Positions 60,007-64,000 of a stretch of 64,000 nt of DNA are shown here, one piece after another. The position numbers and the translations under genes are program-made. The stretch comes from Rosellinia necatrix. Its lineage: Eukaryota; Ascomycota; Sordariomycetes; Xylariales; Xylariaceae. Position 1 is the first letter of the stretch. The number at the start of each line of letters is the position of its first letter. The stretch is from positions 3,100,001 through 3,164,000 of the forward strand of contig JAGYVD010000003.1 of NCBI GenBank assembly GCA_021209875.1, written 5' to 3'. Below the pieces are notes generated by a model. That model was not told the origin of the DNA and did no database searches. It saw nothing but the letters and a program-made list of their open reading frames with translations.

Positions 60007-60903
60007 AGCAGAGGGTTGCCCAAGGGCTTCCAAGGGCAACGAGACTGATCTACCTTCATGATATATCGTATGGGTTTCCATGGGTTTGGTCAACGACATA
60101 GGGTTGGTGCCTATTAGAACGGGCAAAAATAAATCCGCATGACGCAACACACAGCACGGTGCGGTATTGTTGGGTGCGTTGTTTGCTATAGGCGCCGAGT
60201 AGAGTAGCCAACCATCACACTAAACAGTTTGTCACGCCAATGAGTTAGGGTTTGTAGCACTGCGCCCGATTTGGGTCAGGTGAGTACGATGTGTCAACCA
60301 AAGCTGCGCTTAGACGACTTAAACGACGGGTTCCAGGGTCCCTCCTTCTTTTTGATGTAGTGCTTGGTGCCGCCCAACATTGGCTGCTTGCTCAATACAT
60401 CTCACAAGCCCGCACGTGTTACCCACCTACACATAAACTACTTACCTATATATTTATGCCTTTATTATACTACAAGCTCATTTCGAAACAGTGACCAGCT
60501 ACCTGCAAACTGAGGAGAGCCAGGCACGGCAAAGCTACTTACTTACCTGCTCGTCTCTAAGGAACTGCGACGCAACCCGGCTGGGACAATTTGACGTTGG
60601 TAGTATTTCTAAACAAGTAGGGTCTTGTAACGATCCTCAAATTTCGGTAGCCAGCAAATTCCGGCACTACCCCATGTTTAGCGAGAGCCGTGACGCCTAA
60701 CAATCCAAGTACTCAGTCTCCGGTCTCGGTCCTCTTGTACAACAATCCTCTACGAGCGTCATCCACGCAGTCACCCACGATCCTGGGAGAAGGTAGAAAG
60801 AAGGAAGAATAAGGATAAGAGAGAGAAATAGGAAAGGGTGAAAAAAAGGGGGGGGTGGAAGGAAGAGAGGGAGCAAGGAAGGAAAAAAGAGAAAAAAAAA
60901 AGG
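60007..60903. other. Intergenic region ending in a polypurine leader
   Basis: Nothing recognisable in the first 750 bp. From about 60790 to 60903 the plus strand is nearly pure A/G (runs of AAAAAAGGGGGGGG and GGAAGAGAGGG), directly before the ATG of the Cys-rich gene, and probably forms its 5' leader. Confidence 0.55.
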
Positions 60904-61194
60904 ATGTGCCTCACAAACCACTTCATCAGCCGCAACTGTGGTCACCACTGGCTCGCGATCCGGCAGCCGTGCTGGCCGGGATACGGGTTCAGCTACTGCG
61001 GCACGTTCGTGGACGGTGTGGCGCGGGAGCCGTCGCCCGAGTACGAGATCGTGGGCCTATGCCCCGCGTGCGCGACGCCGCTCGGGCACTACGACCGCAA
61101 CCTCGTGCGCATGGTCATGGACATCCGCGACGGCTGTCGTTGGGGGCTAGGGCCATCGAGGGACGACCCCGGGGTTGAGTGCGTGCTTATGTGA
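60904..61194 (+). CDS. Small Cys-rich conserved-type fungal protein, function unknown
   Basis: The frame encodes 96 residues from ATG 60904. Cys and His are spaced as if to bind a metal: MCLTNHFISRNCGHHW, then PCWPGYGFSYC, then LCPACATPLGHYD. A conserved-looking RNLVRMVMDIRDGCRWGLGP segment follows. I recall similar short proteins in Sordariomycetes starting MC-(L/F)-T and containing CGH and CPxC, but no function is known to me. High GC content at third positions supports real coding use. The upstream polypurine stretch keeps the frame open without other in-frame ATGs nearby. It could bind zinc; this is inference. Confidence 0.65.
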   Translation: MCLTNHFISRNCGHHWLAIRQPCWPGYGFSYCGTFVDGVAREPSPEYEIVGLCPACATPLGHYDRNLVRMVMDIRDGCRWGLGPSRDDPGVECVLM

Positions 61195-61697
61195 GGGGGG
61201 GAAGGGAGCGGATGCGCGGCGGGCTGGGCAACGGGGGCGGCGACGACGAAGACGATACGCAGCGGACGAGGCCTGGCCGGTCGGGAAGGGTGCTGCGAGT
61301 TGAGGGTATCCTTGCTAGACGGTATTTTCGATGGCGCGCAAAAGTGGATTACTGATTCCTATCTACCTACGCAAATCATAGTATTAATCCAATTATCATT
61401 CTTACCTACTCCCACGCACAATACGAACTGCCTGTTTTGGTAGTCACGATAACCTCCCGTAATACTCCCCTCACTTACGTACATACCTATAAGTACCTGC
61501 ATATTCTGGGTCATCACGTATCCACTTTTACCATTGCAAAAAAAAAAAAGGAAAAAACTCCCATTTAACGAACAGACGGACGGGCGAGTGAAAGTTCACC
61601 ACCAACACCACCCCACCATCACAACCCCCATCACCATCATCAACATTCCGGAAAAGCCATGTTTCCAGCCTGAAAAACGTCCGACACCTAAAAAAGA
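61195..61697. promoter_or_regulatory. Promoter and leader of MTQ2
   Basis: About 500 bp between the Cys-rich gene and MTQ2. An 11-A run lies at 61538-61548 and a CACCAACACC/CACCATCAC-rich leader follows. A short uORF (ATG TTT CCA GCC TGA, 61659-61673) sits 24 nt upstream of the MTQ2 start codon. Confidence 0.45.
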
Positions 61698-62474
61698 ATG
61701 CTACCGACCCCCGACACCTCGCACGTAGCCTACGAGCGCGTGTACGAGCCGGCGGAAGACTCCTTTCTGTTCCTGGACGTGCTCTCGTCTGCGTCGGAGA
61801 CGGCGTTCCTACAGGCGCGGTTCGGCGCGGCGGCGGCGGCGGCGACGCCGGTGCCGGTCGTGCTCGAGGTCGGGCCGGGGTCGGGCGTGGTGGTGGCGTT
61901 CGTGGCGGCGCACGCCGCGGCGCTCCTCGGGACGCGCTCCGTGGTGACGGCGGCGGTGGACGTGAACGCGCACGCCTGCGCGGCCACGGCCGAGACGGTC
62001 CGCCGCGCCGTCGCCGCCCACCGCGACACCGCGGGCGCCGCCTTCCTGGGCGCCGTGCGCGGCGACCTCGCGGCGCCGCTGCGCGACCGCTGCGTCGACC
62101 TGCTGCTCTTCAACCCGCCGTACGTGCCGACGTCGGAGCTCCCCTCCCTCCGCGACGGCGACGGCGATGGCGATGTGGCAGGTGATGGTGTGGGGAAGTC
62201 GTTCGAGGAGGACTCCTATCTCCTGGCGCTCTCGTACGCGGGCGGGAGGGACGGCATGGAGACCACCGACCGCCTCCTCGACAGCCTGCCGCGCGTGCTG
62301 TCGGACCGCGGGTGCGCGTACGTGCTGCTGTGCGCGCAGAACAGGCCCGACGCCGTCAGGGAGCGTGTCCGCCGCCTCGGGGGCGGCGGGTGGAGGGCCG
62401 AGACCGTGGGGTCGAGCGGGCGGCAGGCTGGCTGGGAGAAATTGCAGATCATACGCATATGGGAGGACTCGTAG
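61698..62474 (+). CDS. MTQ2: eRF1 glutamine methyltransferase catalytic subunit MTQ2
   Basis: An intronless gene of 258 residues. MTQ2 with TRM112 methylates the Gln of the GGQ motif in release factor eRF1. The N-terminus YERVYEPAEDSFLFLDVL matches the family. SAM-binding motif I is VVLEVGPGSGVVVAFVA, an acidic AVDVNAHA follows, and the catalytic NPPYVPT sits at residues 139-145. The C-terminal GWEKLQIIRIW is typical. The gene is extremely GC-rich, with many GCG/GGC codons. It has an inserted Asp-Gly run (DGDGDGD) between motif IV and SFEEDSYLLALSYAGG, which may vary in length. It is convergent with Sm D1. Confidence 0.94.
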   Translation: MLPTPDTSHVAYERVYEPAEDSFLFLDVLSSASETAFLQARFGAAAAAATPVPVVLEVGPGSGVVVAFVAAHAAALLGTRSVVTAAVDVNAHACAATAETVRRAVAAHRDTAGAAFLGAVRGDLAAPLRDRCVDLLLFNPPYVPTSELPSLRDGDGDGDVAGDGVGKSFEEDSYLLALSYAGGRDGMETTDRLLDSLPRVLSDRGCAYVLLCAQNRPDAVRERVRRLGGGGWRAETVGSSGRQAGWEKLQIIRIWEDS

Positions 62475-62996
62475 TCGCGGATGAATACGAAATTAAAAAC
62501 AAATAAAATGGTGTACGTTGAGCACAATCAACAACCCGTGGAAAGGCTCTAGCGGGGACCCTTGGACCAACCCTCTCGTCCCGATGTCTGCTCCATCAAA
62601 GCAAACTTATATAGAGAATATGGCTTTGCCTCACACATTAACACAATATTACAAGCGCGGTCGAAGGAGCTTAACTACTGTGTCGATATCAGTTTGATTT
62701 CTTCTCATGTTACTCTAGTTTCATCGCCTCTAACGCCGGAAAAATTGACTTGTCCTTTCCTGTTTCTTCACACCACAATATTATGGCAGCTTTGCGGAAA
62801 CATATAGCCGCCGCCTCAAAAAGCAACCCCTTGAAGAGGCGGTCTGTATTTGCCTAGTAGCAAGCACGTGAGATGGGACAGGGGAGGTACTGTCGTCCCC
62901 AAATGCCTTCTTCCCGTCGTCCGTTCATTTGCACCCGACCGCTGGTACCGTGTCGTCGCAGCTCTCGGAATGATAGAAAAACGACTAGCTTCTGCT
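62475..62996. other. Convergent intergenic region MTQ2 / Sm D1
   Basis: This should hold both 3' UTRs. Nothing else recognisable. Confidence 0.5.
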
Positions 62997-63543
62997 TTAC
63001 CGCCCCCGACCGCGTCCCCTACCGCGACCCCGCCCCCGCCCGCGGCCAGGGCCGCCCCGGGTACCGCGGTCGGCGACCTCCTTACGCGCCTTGTTCTTGG
63101 GCTTGACCGAGTCGTCGATGAGGAGCGTGTCGAGCGGGAGAGAGTCGGGTAGGATGAAGTATCGGATTGTCGAGCCGCGGATATTCATGGTGTCCAGAGT
63201 GATGGGATCCTGGCCACGGGATGTCATCTTCACCGTACGCAGCGCCGTATTCATCTGTGGCGAGACTGATGTGATGGTGCCGTGCACGATTGTGCCTGTC
63301 GCCCATGTGCGTCAGCGAGATGTCCTTGACAGTGGGTCTGTATACAAGTATGGAGGGAAGGGATCTAGATGTTTGTGTTTACCATTCTTTAACTCAATTG
63401 TTACCGTCTCGTTGGCGCATTTCATCAAGAATCTGGAGAGGCATCATCAGCATCGGCGTGGTGGGCGGAGGAGCTTGGCAGCGTTGGTTTCAGCACTTCG
63501 GTGCGTAGAGAGCGAGAGGTAGAGCTTACCTGACGAGCTTCAT
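62997..63543 (-). CDS. SMD1: Spliceosomal core protein Sm D1
   Basis: Three exons, 63543-63530 (only 14 nt), 63432-63383 and 63295-62997, encode 120 residues. Sm D1 is one of seven Sm proteins that ring the Sm site of U1, U2, U4 and U5 snRNAs. Sm motif 1 is [20 protein letters not shown] with the Gly-Thr of [12 protein letters not shown]. Sm motif 2 is [20 protein letters not shown]. The C-terminus is an RG repeat (GRGRGRGR) expected to be a target of arginine methylation. Introns of 97 and 87 bp lie at positions usual for fungal SMD1 genes, and the tiny first exon coding MKLVR is easily missed by gene finders. Confidence 0.96.
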
Positions 63544-64000
63544 TTTGGGCAATATATCGAGGCCGGTGTTGATATGGACTGGATAGCTGGCTGGCTGGCT
63601 GGCTGGTTGGTTGGTTGTTAGGAGGCTGGTGTCGCGGTCGGCCCTGTGAGGTAGGACAGGGTGTGTATACAGAATCGTCGTGAGGCTTTGAAGCTCTATG
63701 TCACTTTTTCGGAAAATTGGAGAATTGAGAGAGCCACTTGCTACAGGTATGCGGTGGAGCTCACCTCTATAATTGGGACGAGTCGGCTTCCAGGCACAGT
63801 GTCACGTGACACCGCAATGGAAATTGACAATCCAGCATCAGTGCACGAAAAACCATACGGATCCATCTTGAATACAGAAGTCGTATAGTAATTACCCCAA
63901 AGTTACGTAGAAGGTGTATTCTGTTCGAGTTAGATGCATGAGAAATATCAAAACTTTCCAAAACTAGAGATTTCCTAGTCGTTATTGAAAATTAAAATAA
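63544..64000. promoter_or_regulatory. Upstream region of Sm D1
   Basis: Promoter side of the Sm D1 gene to the window edge. It contains a (GGCT)n run at about 63587-63605 and a 14-bp palindrome. No gene is seen. Confidence 0.5.
63799..63812. promoter_or_regulatory. 14-bp palindrome GTGTCACGTGACAC
   Basis: A perfect palindrome containing TCACGTGA, about 255 bp upstream of the Sm D1 ATG. This core is bound by CBF1/bHLH-type factors in fungi. A regulatory role is inferred. Confidence 0.45.

Overview
The window looks like nuclear DNA of a filamentous ascomycete, most likely a Sordariomycete. The evidence is short introns (about 47-165 bp) with GTAAGT/GTGAGT donors and CTAAC-type branch sites, single-copy fungal genes such as FlbC-type, LCL3, RAX2, YVC1 and MTQ2, and intergenic DNA full of short palindromic TAGGTA/TACCTA tracts. 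The species cannot be named from the sequence alone. No rRNA, tRNA, CRISPR or virus-like gene was found. All gene names come from motif recognition by eye, without database searches.

Left third (1-19.7 kb), gene-dense. In order: the N-terminus of an unidentified nuclear protein cut by the window edge (-), a four-exon PHS-family MFS transporter (-), AP endonuclease APN1 (+), a BUB1/MAD3-type spindle-checkpoint kinase (-), a TENA/THI-4 protein (-), the U2AF large subunit (-) and the 8-oxoguanine glycosylase OGG1 (+). APN1 and the BUB1 gene each need a one-base correction in a homopolymer to read through. A candidate MITE with 25-bp inverted ends lies between U2AF and OGG1.

Middle (19.7-43.1 kb), gene-poor. 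One clear gene, a two-finger C2H2 regulator resembling FlbC, sits between about 11.8 kb and 10.3 kb of DNA with no recognisable conserved gene. This DNA holds microsatellites, G-rich tracts, 10-bp and 7-bp tandem repeats, small palindromes and a repeated GTAGTGTA motif. One possible small two-exon gene is proposed at 20.1-20.5 kb.

Right third (43.1-64 kb), gene-dense again. In order: SF3B1/Hsh155 (-), RAX2 (-), LCL3 (-), a TRP-type vacuolar channel YVC1 (+), a small Cys-rich protein (+), the eRF1 methyltransferase MTQ2 (+) and Sm D1 (-).

Themes. Two base-excision repair genes (OGG1, APN1) and three spliceosome genes (U2AF65, SF3B1, SmD1) fall in the window. SF3B1 carries the RW-type ligand motifs that U2AF65's C-terminal UHM domain is known to bind in other eukaryotes. 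I see no sign of an operon-like cluster or a secondary-metabolite cluster.
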